Of a DNA stretch of 64,000 nt, positions 52,603 through 61,103 are shown piece by piece. The stretch is from Muribaculaceae bacterium Isolate-104 (HZI) (GTDB lineage: Bacteria; Bacteroidota; Bacteroidia; Bacteroidales; Muribaculaceae), in NCBI GenBank assembly GCA_003762715.1, contig RIBJ01000032.1:62001-126000 (forward strand). Direction: 5' to 3'. The position numbers were made by a program, and so were the translations under genes. Every line of letters begins with the position of its first letter. Position 1 is the first letter of the stretch. The notes under the pieces are model-generated. The model made no database searches. It was not told the origin of the DNA and saw nothing but the letters and a program-made list of their open reading frames with translations.

Positions 52603-53610
52603 ATGACCTCCCACGCTTCCCGTAAGATTAGCGCACCCGGGGAGGTCTTCGAGTTTTATATGGACTACACAAAACGCCCACTTACCTTGCATCAGCAGGT
52701 TGAAAAACTGCGTAGCCGTGGGTTGCTCATTGACGACGAGCAACTTACGGAACGTTATTTGTCAAATATCAGCTATTATCGTCTCAGAGCATACACGTAT
52801 CCATTTCAGGACAATACAAATCCGAAAGCAGACCATAAATTCAAGAAAGACGATATCCATTTCTCCGATATTGTCGATTTATATTGTTTTGATAGAAGAC
52901 TCAGATCTTTAATGTTTAATGCGATTGAGAAAATTGAAGTCGCAGTAAGGGCTAAAATTGTACAGGCTTATTCCGAAGCTACAGGGAATAGCCATTGGTT
53001 CAACGACCGTAATCTATATAAGCATAAGGATATCCTTGACAGAAATGGGCAGCCAACAACGGCTTATGATCTTCTGATGAAGGATGTCGAAGGTGAAATT
53101 AAGCGGAGTAATTAAGATTTCATCAAGCATTACAATAACAAGTATGACAACCCTCCTATGCCTCCTGCATGGATGACGCTTGAAGTCTTGTCTCTTGGCA
53201 CATTAAGCAAACTGTATCAACTTCTAAAGAAATCTCCGCAGAAGAAGTCTATAGCCAAGCAATTTGGTCTGAATGACGATAGAGTATTCGCCAACTGGCT
53301 TCATGCAATTGCCGTATGGCGAAACTGTTGCGCACATCATAGCCGTGTGTGGAATAGAAGATGTATTATCAATCTTCAGATGCCCAAGAATACTGACTTT
53401 CCATTTCTTGACAAGCAAACCTTAAATACATTACATCCCAATAAGGTTTTCACAGCCCTATGCTGTATTAAATATATAAGCAATATCATAAGTCCTGGCA
53501 GTGATTTGAAAAGGAATATTCTCTCTATAATTGGTGACGGAGGAAATCTTTTGAATTTGAGCGAAATGGGATTCCCAAAGAATTGGAAATTTCTTGATGT
53601 ATGGAAATAA
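52603..53610 (+). pseudogene. Abi_2 (AbiD/AbiF-like) abortive-infection protein interrupted by an in-frame TAA
   Basis: The frame from ATG 52603 runs to 53610 with one TAA at codon 171 (53113-53115); reading past it gives DFIKHYNNKYDNPPMPPAWM, which fits the family. The N-terminal half has LTLHQQVEKLRSRGLLIDDE, YRLRAYTYPF and YCFDRRLRSLMFNAIEKIEV. The C-terminal half carries the HEPN motif RNCCAH (R240 to H245). Abi_2 proteins are HEPN RNases that block phage growth. GAA to TAA is the simplest cause. It is next to the broken recombinase, so the old element has decayed. Confidence 0.8.
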
Positions 53611-53928
53611 TCCAAAGGAAAAAGAATCTCATAATCTCATTATAATCCCCCAAAAGTGGATTAAAAGACATAGATTTGGGGGTTTATAAGCATATTTGGG
53701 GCTGCTAACGGCTATTCAGAAGGGAAGAAAATAAATATGGAATTTAAGCGAAATAATCAGCTGTATAAAAACATTTATAATCCTATATATAAGCGTTTTA
53801 TTGCTGCGAGTCAGATTCTCATTGATTTCCTAAAATACCCATTTGGAGATTATTTTTGTTACTTGTTTTGATACTTTTATCGGATTTATTTACTACCTTT
53901 GCAATCGGATATAATGTACTGAAAAGCA
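53611..53928. other. AT-rich junction between the decayed element and the mobilizable unit
   Basis: About 318 bp, much richer in A and T than either side. It holds the integrase promoter at its right end. A 44-codon frame at 53737-53871 has no support. An attachment site may lie here, but no repeated core could be identified. Confidence 0.35.
53894..53901 (+). promoter_or_regulatory. -7 box of the tandem integrase operon
   Basis: TACCTTTG, 27 nt before the ATG at 53929. A TTTG at 53867-53870 is 23 nt upstream, longer than ideal. Confidence 0.5.
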
Positions 53929-55071
53929 ATGGGTAGAAAAAGAACATCAAAAGTAGATAAAAGTCCGTACAAGTTACGCCGTCGCAAACTTGCGGACGGG
54001 CGCGAGTCGCTTTTCATAGACCATGCCATTAACGGGAAACATGAGTATGAGTTCCTTAAACTGTATCTTCTGCCCGAAGCAACCGAAAAGGCAAAGCGCG
54101 AGAATGCCAGAACACTGCGCAGGGCTGAGGAAATCATCATCGAAAAATGCAACGCCCATATACAAGGTATATCGGAGGCAATAGAGACACAAGACAAATC
54201 CGGAATCCTTCTATGTGATTATATCGACATCCTGATTTCCTATTATAAGGAGCGCGGTATGAATACCTACAAGGCTCTTGTCACGGCACGAAGAAATTTT
54301 GAAGTTTTCAGGCCGGGCACCAGACTGTGTGATGTGGATAAGAAATTCTGCATTGATTTTAAAGACTGGGTTTTATCTTATCGCAGTCCTAAAACCGGCA
54401 GGGTGCTGGCAAGGAAAACCGCTTTTGGATATTTCTGGCATCTTGCGGATATTCTCAACAACGCCATGCGTATGGGGTATATCAAGAGCAATCCGTGGAC
54501 GCTTCTTAATACTGCCGACAAGATCACTGAACCGCAGTCCACTTGTAGTTTCCTCACTCTTGATGAGGTCGGCATACTGGAAGCCACACCATATAAACAT
54601 GACCATATCAGACGGGCATTCCTGTTCTGCTGTTTCAGCGGGCTTCGTATTTCCGATATGCTGAATCTCCGGTGGCAAAATATTTCTAAAAGCGGAGAAA
54701 CGGTAGTGTTGTCGTTTATAATGAAGAAGACAAGAAAGTATGTATCGGTTCCCCTCTCATCAAAAGCGGTGGAATATCTGCCGGAAAGGGGTGTCGCGCC
54801 ATCCGACAGAGCTGTCTTTGATACTCTGCCGAGCAAGACCAGAATTGGGAAACATCTTAAAAAATGGACTAAACAAGCCGGTATAGGCAAGGAGATACAT
54901 TTCCACATGTCGCGCCATACGTTCGGAACAATGCTGATGACTGCCGGGGTTGACCTCTATACGGCAAGCAAGATGATGGGACATTCCGATGTGCGCGCGA
55001 CCCAGGTTTACGCAAAAATTATCGACAGTAAAAAAGTCGAGGCGATGAATCTCCTTGACAAGGTTTTATAA
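53929..55071 (+). CDS. tyrosine recombinase/integrase (first of a tandem pair)
   Basis: A 380-residue integrase with an arm-binding N-terminus (SPYKLRRRKLADGRESLFID), a SAM-like domain (about 95-200) and a full catalytic domain: Arg240 in FSGLRISD, H326-x-x-R329 in HMSRH, His352 in MGHSDVRATQVY and nucleophile Tyr361. It resembles integrases of Bacteroides mobilizable and conjugative elements. Its stop abuts the ATG of a paralogue (TAAATG), so the two are co-translated. Confidence 0.93.
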   Translation: MGRKRTSKVDKSPYKLRRRKLADGRESLFIDHAINGKHEYEFLKLYLLPEATEKAKRENARTLRRAEEIIIEKCNAHIQGISEAIETQDKSGILLCDYIDILISYYKERGMNTYKALVTARRNFEVFRPGTRLCDVDKKFCIDFKDWVLSYRSPKTGRVLARKTAFGYFWHLADILNNAMRMGYIKSNPWTLLNTADKITEPQSTCSFLTLDEVGILEATPYKHDHIRRAFLFCCFSGLRISDMLNLRWQNISKSGETVVLSFIMKKTRKYVSVPLSSKAVEYLPERGVAPSDRAVFDTLPSKTRIGKHLKKWTKQAGIGKEIHFHMSRHTFGTMLMTAGVDLYTASKMMGHSDVRATQVYAKIIDSKKVEAMNLLDKVL

Positions 55072-56301
55072 ATGACAAAACTAAATAATATGACCTCTCC
55101 CAAAAAGAAAACAAAACTCAAAGAACCTGTCAGAGTGCGCACCAAGAAACTCGCTGACGGTTCAGAATCCTTCTATCTTGACATATATGTCAATGGGAAA
55201 CGCAGTTATGAGTTTCTTAAACTCTATCTGCTTCCTGAAGTCAGCGCGAAAGTCAAGGAGCAGAACAGGGCGACCCGTGCCGCAGTGGAAGCCATAAAAT
55301 CCCAGCGTATAATAGACATAACCAACGGAAAGGCCGGAATAAGGCGCAATGCCGGGTGGCAGAAACTTCTGCTGACGGACTGGCTCGACAAATTCAAGGC
55401 CGCGCAGGAACGCAAGGGCATACGCAATATAGCACTTTTGGGCAGTGTTATTAAAGTCGTGACACTGTACGGCAAAAAGACCCGCATGGGTGATATAGAC
55501 AAGAAATGGGCACTCGGCTTCATCGACTGGCTGCAGAACTCATACAACAGGCAGAACAAGGTGAGCGAGGGAATTAGGAACAGTGCATACGCGCCAAAGG
55601 AAGGCCGTATATCGCAAGGCACGGCGGTGAGCTATATCTCCCAGCTTTCGATTGCGCTCAATGCCGCTGTCCGTGCGGAAGTACTCGGCGAAAATCCGTT
55701 CATGCTGCTTTCTGCGGCAGAACGTGTGAAAAAGCCCGAATCACAACGACAGTTCCTGACGATTGAAGAATTAAAGAAAATCACAGCCACCGATTGCTAT
55801 AATCCGGTTGTGAAACAGGCATACCTGTTTTCATGCTATTGCGGACTTAGAATGAGCGACATTTACGCCTTGAAATGGAAAGATGTGCAGATGAATGACG
55901 GCGGATACCTGCTGTCGGTTGTAATGAAGAAGACATCGACACCTGTTTATATCCCGCTTTCCAACAATGCGCTCGCATGGCTTCCTGAAAGAAATGAAGA
56001 TGAAAACTCCCCCATTTTCTCAGGGCTGCCGTCTCTGATGACAATCAACAAGATTCTCAAGGTTTGGGCAAAATCCGCCGGAATAGACAAACATCTGACT
56101 TTTCACACATCCCGCCATACATTCGGAACACTCATGATGACCGTAGGAGCAGACCTTTATACGACCTGTAAGCTGATGGGGCATTCCGATGTCCGCACAA
56201 CGCAGATTTACGCAAAAATTGTTGACAGTAAGAAGATTGAGGCTGTCAACCTCGTTGACAAGATGTTTGAGAAGAGAAATGAAAAAGAAGAAAACGACTA
56301 G
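55072..56301 (+). CDS. tyrosine recombinase/integrase (second of a tandem pair)
   Basis: A 409-residue paralogue of the preceding integrase, with the same arm domain (VRTKKLADGSESFYLDIYVN), Arg in CYCGLRMSDIYAL, HTSRHTFG and MGHSDVRTTQIYAKI. The C-terminal ends of the two are nearly the same (IDSKKVEAMNLLDK and VDSKKIEAVNLVDK). All catalytic residues are kept in both, so they may act as a heteromeric recombinase or on the two ends of the element. It ends with TAG. Confidence 0.93.
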   Translation: MTKLNNMTSPKKKTKLKEPVRVRTKKLADGSESFYLDIYVNGKRSYEFLKLYLLPEVSAKVKEQNRATRAAVEAIKSQRIIDITNGKAGIRRNAGWQKLLLTDWLDKFKAAQERKGIRNIALLGSVIKVVTLYGKKTRMGDIDKKWALGFIDWLQNSYNRQNKVSEGIRNSAYAPKEGRISQGTAVSYISQLSIALNAAVRAEVLGENPFMLLSAAERVKKPESQRQFLTIEELKKITATDCYNPVVKQAYLFSCYCGLRMSDIYALKWKDVQMNDGGYLLSVVMKKTSTPVYIPLSNNALAWLPERNEDENSPIFSGLPSLMTINKILKVWAKSAGIDKHLTFHTSRHTFGTLMMTVGADLYTTCKLMGHSDVRTTQIYAKIVDSKKIEAVNLVDKMFEKRNEKEEND

Positions 56302-56342
56302 AAATGTCATTGCCTGACAGCAAGTTACATTTGCACAAGGCT

Positions 56343-56393
56343 AACATTTTGAGAATCGTGCCAAATACAGTCTAAAACATTTTGAGAATCGTG
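56343..56393 (+). repeat. two 18-bp direct repeats over the AAA ATPase promoter
   Basis: AACATTTTGAGAATCGTG occurs at 56343-56360 and 56376-56393, period 33 bp. The second copy supplies the TTTG of the -33 box. Likely a regulator-binding pair. Confidence 0.65.
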
Positions 56394-56411
56394 TGAGATT
56401 GATTATCTTTG
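56381..56411 (+). promoter_or_regulatory. promoter of the AAA ATPase operon
   Basis: TTTG at 56381-56384, 19-nt spacer, TATCTTTG at 56404-56411. It excludes the TTG at 56409 as a start and supports ATG 56436. Confidence 0.7.
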
Positions 56412-56435
56412 CACCTGTTAAACAATGGCTATTAC

Positions 56436-57767
56436 ATGATATTCAAGCGAAAGATATACCGGGAACTGCAACAATGGAAAGAATCGGACAACGGTTCCAC
56501 AGCCTTGTTGATAAAAGGCGCGCGACGGGTCGGAAAGTCAACGATTGCCGAGGAATTTGCACGCGCCGAGTATGACAGTTACATACTGATTGATTTTGTC
56601 GAGTGCAGCGACGAGGTACGGGATTTGTTCAATGACGTGTCAAACCTCGATTTCATATTCATGCGCCTGCAGATGATATATCATGTTGAGCTGATTGAAC
56701 GGAAGTCTGTCATCATCTTCGATGAGGTGCAGAACTGCCCCAAGGCACGACAGGCCATAAAATATCTCGTTAAAGACCGTCGTTATGACTATATTGAGAC
56801 CGGCTCGCTGATTTCTATAAGGAAAAATGTTGATGGGATACTGATACCCAGCGAGGAACTTACGGTCAATATGTACCCGATGGATTACGAGGAGTTCAGG
56901 TGGGCTTTAGGTGACAGAGTGTCCGTACCTATGCTTGAGGAATGTTTCAGAGACCGAAAATCTCTTGGGGATGTAGCCAACCGCTCACTCATGCGCGATT
57001 TCCGGCTGTATATGCTTGTGGGAGGTATGCCGCAGGCCGTCGCCACTTATATAGAGACGAACAATATGGAGAAGGTCGATCGCACGAAACGGGGAATAAT
57101 CACTCTCTATGAAAACGACTTCAACCGCATAGACCCATCCGGCAACGCATCGCTGCTGTTCCATAACATTCCGTCGGAATTGACACGCAATTCAAACCGT
57201 TATATGGCGTGGAGTTCAACAGGCGGGGCAAGAAGTCACGAGCTTGCGGACGTGCTGTCGGAAATGAAGGAGTCAATGACGGTCAATATGTCATACCATG
57301 CCAACGATCCGGGTGCCGGGATGTCGTTGCACCATGACACAAGCCGTTTCAAGATGTTTGTCGGTGACACCGGACTTTTCGTAACACTTGCATTTTGGGA
57401 TAAAAAATTCACACAGAATGTAATATATGAAAAACTGCTGAGCAACAAACTCAGTGCCGACCTCGGCTATGTTTACGAGAATGTGGTGGCGCAGATACTT
57501 AAGGCCGCAGGCCACGAACTGCACTACTATACATTTCCGACAGAGAGCGGAAAACACAATTACGAGGTTGATTTCTTGATTTCAGACGGAGACAAGGTTA
57601 GCCCAATCGAGGTGAAATCGTCCGGTTACAAGGCTCATGCCTCATTGGATGCTTTCTGCTCTAAATTTTCGTCAAGAATTAAAAATGAATATCTTGTATA
57701 TACGAAAGATATGCGCAAGGATGGCACTGTATTGTGTCTCCCGGTATATATGACAATGTTTTTATGA
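56436..57767 (+). CDS. AAA ATPase with DUF4143 domain
   Basis: A 443-residue protein from ATG 56436. Walker A is GARRVGKST (residues 28-36), Walker B SVIIFDEVQNCP, then sensor-like IETGSLISIRKN. The DUF4143 half follows (ADLGYVYENVVAQILKAAGH), ending in a PD-(D/E)xK-like segment (YEVDFLISDGDKVSPIEVKS). The D-x-I-E-V-K arrangement is the usual nuclease-like core of this family. These ATPases are common in bacteria and poorly understood. It is the first gene of a three-gene ATGA-coupled operon inside the mobilizable unit. Confidence 0.88.
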   Translation: MIFKRKIYRELQQWKESDNGSTALLIKGARRVGKSTIAEEFARAEYDSYILIDFVECSDEVRDLFNDVSNLDFIFMRLQMIYHVELIERKSVIIFDEVQNCPKARQAIKYLVKDRRYDYIETGSLISIRKNVDGILIPSEELTVNMYPMDYEEFRWALGDRVSVPMLEECFRDRKSLGDVANRSLMRDFRLYMLVGGMPQAVATYIETNNMEKVDRTKRGIITLYENDFNRIDPSGNASLLFHNIPSELTRNSNRYMAWSSTGGARSHELADVLSEMKESMTVNMSYHANDPGAGMSLHHDTSRFKMFVGDTGLFVTLAFWDKKFTQNVIYEKLLSNKLSADLGYVYENVVAQILKAAGHELHYYTFPTESGKHNYEVDFLISDGDKVSPIEVKSSGYKAHASLDAFCSKFSSRIKNEYLVYTKDMRKDGTVLCLPVYMTMFL

Positions 57768-58387
57768 AGAAATCTATAAATATCGCAAACCGGCTCGATG
57801 AAGTCAATGGGATTGTTGCCGCTTGCAATGGTAGTACGTTGCCTTTTGAACAGGCGTATGAGCTTGCACGGTTCTACTACGACTTTCAGGACACCAATGC
57901 GCTTATAGCCGATGCGGAGGTTATGGCAGGTGAGGATTTGTCAGGATTACGTGAGATAGCTATTTCCCTCAAAGCAGAGACCACGACACTCCTTAATAAT
58001 ATAGGGCGGCTTGACGGCATTGATTTCCGGGGGATTGCCAACGCTCACTCCCGACATTACCATGCCATATTTCAAAAGGCTTCTGATGAACTTAACCCTT
58101 ACTGGAAACGGTACTGCGAGCTGAACCACCGCCTTGACTATCTACCTCTCGGCTCAAAAGAGTATGCCGAGGCTGAGAAGGAGTGCGATGCTGCAAAGGC
58201 GGAACATGACAGGCGTCAGACCGATGTCAGGAGAATATATGCTGAATACGAGCATGAGAACCGGCGCGCCGGGGATGTCTTTTCCCTCAAAGCCTCACAC
58301 CTGTATGCGCTTGCCACGAAACTGAACGGCATAGCCGGAAGTATTATAAACGACCTTGACCGCATGGAGAAAGGGGAAGGTCGATGA
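57764..58387 (+). CDS. unknown coiled-coil protein (207 residues)
   Basis: Starts at ATG 57764, overlapping the ATPase stop. All-helical and charged, with long heptad-like segments (PLGSKEYAEAEKECDAAKAE; SLKASHLYALATKLNGIAGS). No signal peptide, membrane segment or known motif. Coupled to both neighbours by 4-bp overlaps, so it probably acts with the ATPase. Family not recognised. Confidence 0.7.
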   Translation: MKKSINIANRLDEVNGIVAACNGSTLPFEQAYELARFYYDFQDTNALIADAEVMAGEDLSGLREIAISLKAETTTLLNNIGRLDGIDFRGIANAHSRHYHAIFQKASDELNPYWKRYCELNHRLDYLPLGSKEYAEAEKECDAAKAEHDRRQTDVRRIYAEYEHENRRAGDVFSLKASHLYALATKLNGIAGSIINDLDRMEKGEGR

Positions 58388-58794
58388 ACGGAGGTTTGTT
58401 GCTTGAAACCGCCAAGTGGCGTGATGTGGTTGAACTGGGCTTGTGCATGGCGATACACGATGTCTGCAACGACAGCCAGTTTGAGAACTGTACCCCTCTC
58501 GATTTTGCCAATTTCCTTAACGTAAGGGAAGAGGCAAAATCCATTGCCGTGCTGCCGAAGGAGAAACTGCGGGTCTGCTACATGGTCTTTGCCGTGGCGA
58601 GTAACATCAGCCCGAGGAAAGAGGCTGAGACATGGGCGCGGTTGTTCCTGCAACGCTGCGGCATCGCCAGGTCATACTACGACAAGCACCGTTCCGACAT
58701 CTGCGCCGGCCATGCCACCGAGGACAACCGGAATTACCGCAAATCCATTGATGAAGCCATAGAGGAATGGCGTTCAAGGCGCAGAATCCCGTAA
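58384..58794 (+). CDS. unknown protein (136 residues)
   Basis: Starts at ATG 58384, overlapping the stop of the coiled-coil gene. Helical, with several Cys residues and a basic tail (DEAIEEWRSRRRIP); KLRVCYMVFAVASNISPRKE is in its middle. Similar small proteins accompany Bacteroides mobile elements, but I cannot name the family. Last gene of the ATPase operon. Confidence 0.68.
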   Translation: MNGGLLLETAKWRDVVELGLCMAIHDVCNDSQFENCTPLDFANFLNVREEAKSIAVLPKEKLRVCYMVFAVASNISPRKEAETWARLFLQRCGIARSYYDKHRSDICAGHATEDNRNYRKSIDEAIEEWRSRRRIP

Positions 58795-58839
58795 TAATCC
58801 GGCTTATCCCCATTTACAACAGACATATTCGTTTTAACG

Positions 58840-58875
58840 ACGCACTATACGACTGAAATTCAGCGTATGGTGCGT
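58840..58875. repeat. 36-bp imperfect inverted repeat
   Basis: Left arm ACGCACTATACGACTGAA, right arm TTCAGCGTATGGTGCGT, one mismatch and one unpaired base, around a central CTGAAATTCAG. A TTTTT run lies 16-20 nt beyond on the + strand. It may end the ATPase operon or be a recombination or regulator site. Confidence 0.5.
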
Positions 58876-58909
58876 TTGTCATTTTTAACCTTTCCCCGTG
58901 AGACCCACA

Positions 58910-58939
58910 TTGTGCCACACGGGGACGGCTGTAATTTTG
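58910..58939 (+). promoter_or_regulatory. promoter of the excisionase-like gene
   Basis: TTG at 58910-58912, 19-nt spacer, TAATTTTG at 58932-58939. A short stem (CCCCGTG/CACGGGG, 58895-58925) spans the -33 region. Confidence 0.55.
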
Positions 58940-59018
58940 CATCGAAATCAAAAGGCTGACAAGTCTATCAATCAGCACATTCTAAAAACAAAGAATATCA
59001 ACTAAAAAACTTTTGTCG

Positions 59019-59258
59019 ATGCAGACTAAACGAAAACTTCTCAACTCTCAGGAAGCCGCAGACTATCTCGGCTTCTCCCTGTCGTACTTCCGCAAGATGA
59101 TGATGCGGCGCGTAATCCCCATGTACAAGCCGAGCGGAAAGATATGCTTCTTCGACCCCGATGACCTCGACGCATACCTCAAGAGCGTCCGCATATCCTC
59201 GCAGGACGAAATAGACGCCGAAGCCGCCCGCTATCTCGCGAACAAGAAGCCTCTTTAA
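59019..59258 (+). CDS. excisionase-family helix-turn-helix protein
   Basis: Seventy-nine residues from ATG 59019. LLNSQEAADYLGFSLSYFRK is the winged-helix MerR/Xis-like helix-turn-helix and YKPSGKICFFDPDDLDAYLK the wing and closing helix. In mobilizable elements such proteins bend DNA for excision and regulate transfer genes. It has its own promoter. Confidence 0.87.
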   Translation: MQTKRKLLNSQEAADYLGFSLSYFRKMMMRRVIPMYKPSGKICFFDPDDLDAYLKSVRISSQDEIDAEAARYLANKKPL

Positions 59259-59285
59259 CCCTCACAAATCAAATCATTAAAGACT

Positions 59286-59777
59286 ATGCCGACAGACATA
59301 ACAACCACGCCGGGAGGAAAGACCGGCAAATCATCGGATACCAAATCCAAAGAGTCAAAATCCGGGAATCAAAGGAAAACCCAAGTCATCATGGAGTTTC
59401 TTGGCGGATGTACCCCCTACGAGGCCGACGCACTCCGCTCCATGCTCTCGATTGCCGCAGGGAAAAGCACGTTGGAGACCATGCCGCAGTATGACCGCTC
59501 CGCACTCAACCGCTATCTCAACTTCGGATGCGACAAGGAAACCGGGGATGTGGACGGCATCCGCGCACATCGGCAGAAGCGGGCACTCATACTGATGAAA
59601 TCGGTGTCGCAATATGTAGGCAAGGAAGAGATAATAGACATCACCACAGCACTGCTTACAGTATCTTCCGACAGGCAGGACATACAGACGGTGTTGAACA
59701 ACCTCCCGAAATTGCAGACTACGGGTACCAATCATAATGCCGGAAACACGCCGTCTAATGCGCCGATGCAGAAATAG
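59286..59777 (+). CDS. mobile-element hypothetical protein (163 residues)
   Basis: A Lys/Ser/Thr-rich disordered N-terminus (TPGGKTGKSSDTKSKESKSG) leads into a helical domain (VIMEFLGGCTPYEADALRSM; RQKRALILMKSVSQYVGKEE). No family named; position 27 bp behind the excisionase-like gene suggests a role in excision or transfer. It ends with TAG. Confidence 0.7.
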   Translation: MPTDITTTPGGKTGKSSDTKSKESKSGNQRKTQVIMEFLGGCTPYEADALRSMLSIAAGKSTLETMPQYDRSALNRYLNFGCDKETGDVDGIRAHRQKRALILMKSVSQYVGKEEIIDITTALLTVSSDRQDIQTVLNNLPKLQTTGTNHNAGNTPSNAPMQK

Positions 59778-59985
59778 AGAATCATTGCCATCCCCTTTTC
59801 CCTCCGTTTTCATTGTTCCATATTCTTCAATTAGAAAATTATCGGAAGAAACACATGAAGAATATTCAAAAATGCAATCCACCATTATCAGAATATCATC
59901 GGAGTATGGGTTGAAAGACAGAAGGACAAGGAGACCGAAGTATAAAACCATCGTACATAAATCTCACTTTGTAAAAATCCAAATT

Positions 59986-60000
59986 TTGGCATTTTGCCAA
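59986..60000 (+). promoter_or_regulatory. small palindrome upstream of the winged-helix gene
   Basis: TTGGCA-TTT-TGCCAA, 28 bp before the ATG at 60028. It is a plausible operator, perhaps for the downstream DNA-binding protein itself. Confidence 0.35.
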
Positions 60001-60027
60001 TACACTATCTATAAGAAAACAAGGAAC

Positions 60028-60435
60028 ATGGAACAACAAAACATATATCCCTTTTCATCGGTAAACATCTGGCTGACAGCGGAAGCCGTGGAATGGCTGT
60101 CGGGAACAACGACCGACAACAACGGCAACGCAATCAGCAACATGGCGATATTCAGCGGACTGCTGAAAGAGATGCGTACCTCTCCCGGATATGACGGCAC
60201 TTTCCGCAGACCGCTCAACCTGAAACCAGGTCAGGCGCAGTTCTCGGAAATTGGTCTCGCTGACAACTGGAACCTCGGACGGAAGAAAATACACAATCTC
60301 CTGTCGAGAATGGAAGCCACCGGGCTTGTCAGCATATACAATTCTCGAATAGGCTCGGCACTCTCGTTCTCCTGCATAACGGGCTGGAAGAACCTCTGCG
60401 GTGAAGTTGAAGTCAACGGATACTTTGTTGAATGA
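60028..60435 (+). CDS. probable winged-helix DNA-binding protein of the mobile unit
   Basis: From ATG 60028, 135 residues. IYPFSSVNIWLTAEAVEWLS opens the protein and LGRKKIHNLLSRMEATGLVS looks like a winged-helix recognition element. A longer frame from 59737 overlaps the previous gene and gives an unlikely basic N-terminus. Family not recognised; may control mobilization genes. The stretch 59778-60027 has no other gene. Confidence 0.6.
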   Translation: MEQQNIYPFSSVNIWLTAEAVEWLSGTTTDNNGNAISNMAIFSGLLKEMRTSPGYDGTFRRPLNLKPGQAQFSEIGLADNWNLGRKKIHNLLSRMEATGLVSIYNSRIGSALSFSCITGWKNLCGEVEVNGYFVE

Positions 60436-60512
60436 GAACCGTATCAGATGTACCTCAAATCTTTGAGTTTTCAGGTGTGGAGACCGTAGTTTTTAGAAGT
60501 GTTGCGAGATAT

Positions 60513-60553
60513 GTTTTGGTGTTACACCCGGCTCCGCTCGGTTGCACCAAAAC
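60513..60553. other. candidate oriT of the mobilizable unit
   Basis: GTTTTGGTG (60513-60521) and CACCAAAAC (60545-60553) form a perfect 9-bp inverted repeat about 90 bp before the mobilization genes; inside it GGTGT-T-ACACC forms a second stem. A GC-rich stretch follows to about 60610. Position and structure match oriT regions of Bacteroides mobilizable elements; a nick site cannot be assigned. Confidence 0.6.
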
Positions 60554-60643
60554 GCCTCGCCCCTCCCTGCGGTCAGGGTCATGGCCGCTCGCAGGCTCGC
60601 ACCCGACAATCAGTTATACCAATCACGGGAAATCCGCTTATAT

Positions 60644-61099
60644 ATGAATAAGACAGACAATAGCCCCGGCGACAACGCCGGAAAGACGAAACGAAAGAAG
60701 CTGCCGCCGGAGGCTGTGCGGTCATGCACCGTCACCACAAAGGTGACAGCCGCAGAGCGTCGGAAGATACACGACATTGCCGCCGGATGCAACCTTACAC
60801 CGAGCAACTACATGAGACAGCGCGCCTTGGGCTACGAGCCTCCATCGGCACTGACCAAAGAGGAATCGGCACTGCTTCACAACCTCGACGGTTGCCGTGT
60901 CGATATACTCAACTTTGCCAACGCCCTTGCCGGAATGAAGCATGATGCGAGAATCATGCTTTTTCAAAAGGTCTCCTTCATGCTCGACTGGTACAGGCAG
61001 GTGGTACCGATAACCAACGCCGTAACCGAGTTCCTTAACTCCGTGATAAATGGTGGCCGTCTGAGTCCGCGCACAAGGAAAACCATCACAAAAATTTGA
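60644..61099 (+). CDS. MobC/BmgA-like plasmid mobilization accessory protein
   Basis: A 151-residue basic protein from ATG 60644. SCTVTTKVTAAERRKIHDIA, the ribbon-helix-helix-like NLTPSNYMRQRALGY and VDILNFANALAGMKHDARIM are typical of Bacteroides mobilization proteins that bind oriT and recruit the relaxase. It lies 4 bp before the relaxase gene. Confidence 0.85.
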   Translation: MNKTDNSPGDNAGKTKRKKLPPEAVRSCTVTTKVTAAERRKIHDIAAGCNLTPSNYMRQRALGYEPPSALTKEESALLHNLDGCRVDILNFANALAGMKHDARIMLFQKVSFMLDWYRQVVPITNAVTEFLNSVINGGRLSPRTRKTITKI

Positions 61100-61103
61100 G
61101 AAC

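Noticed and set aside
53737-53871. 44-codon frame before the tandem integrases
   Set aside because: Very AT-rich, no recognisable motif, ends across the integrase promoter region; composition alone can give such a frame.
59737-60027. Upstream extension of the winged-helix gene
   Set aside because: The extension overlaps the previous gene in another frame and gives an arginine-rich, low-quality N-terminus; ATG 60028 matches the start of the domain.
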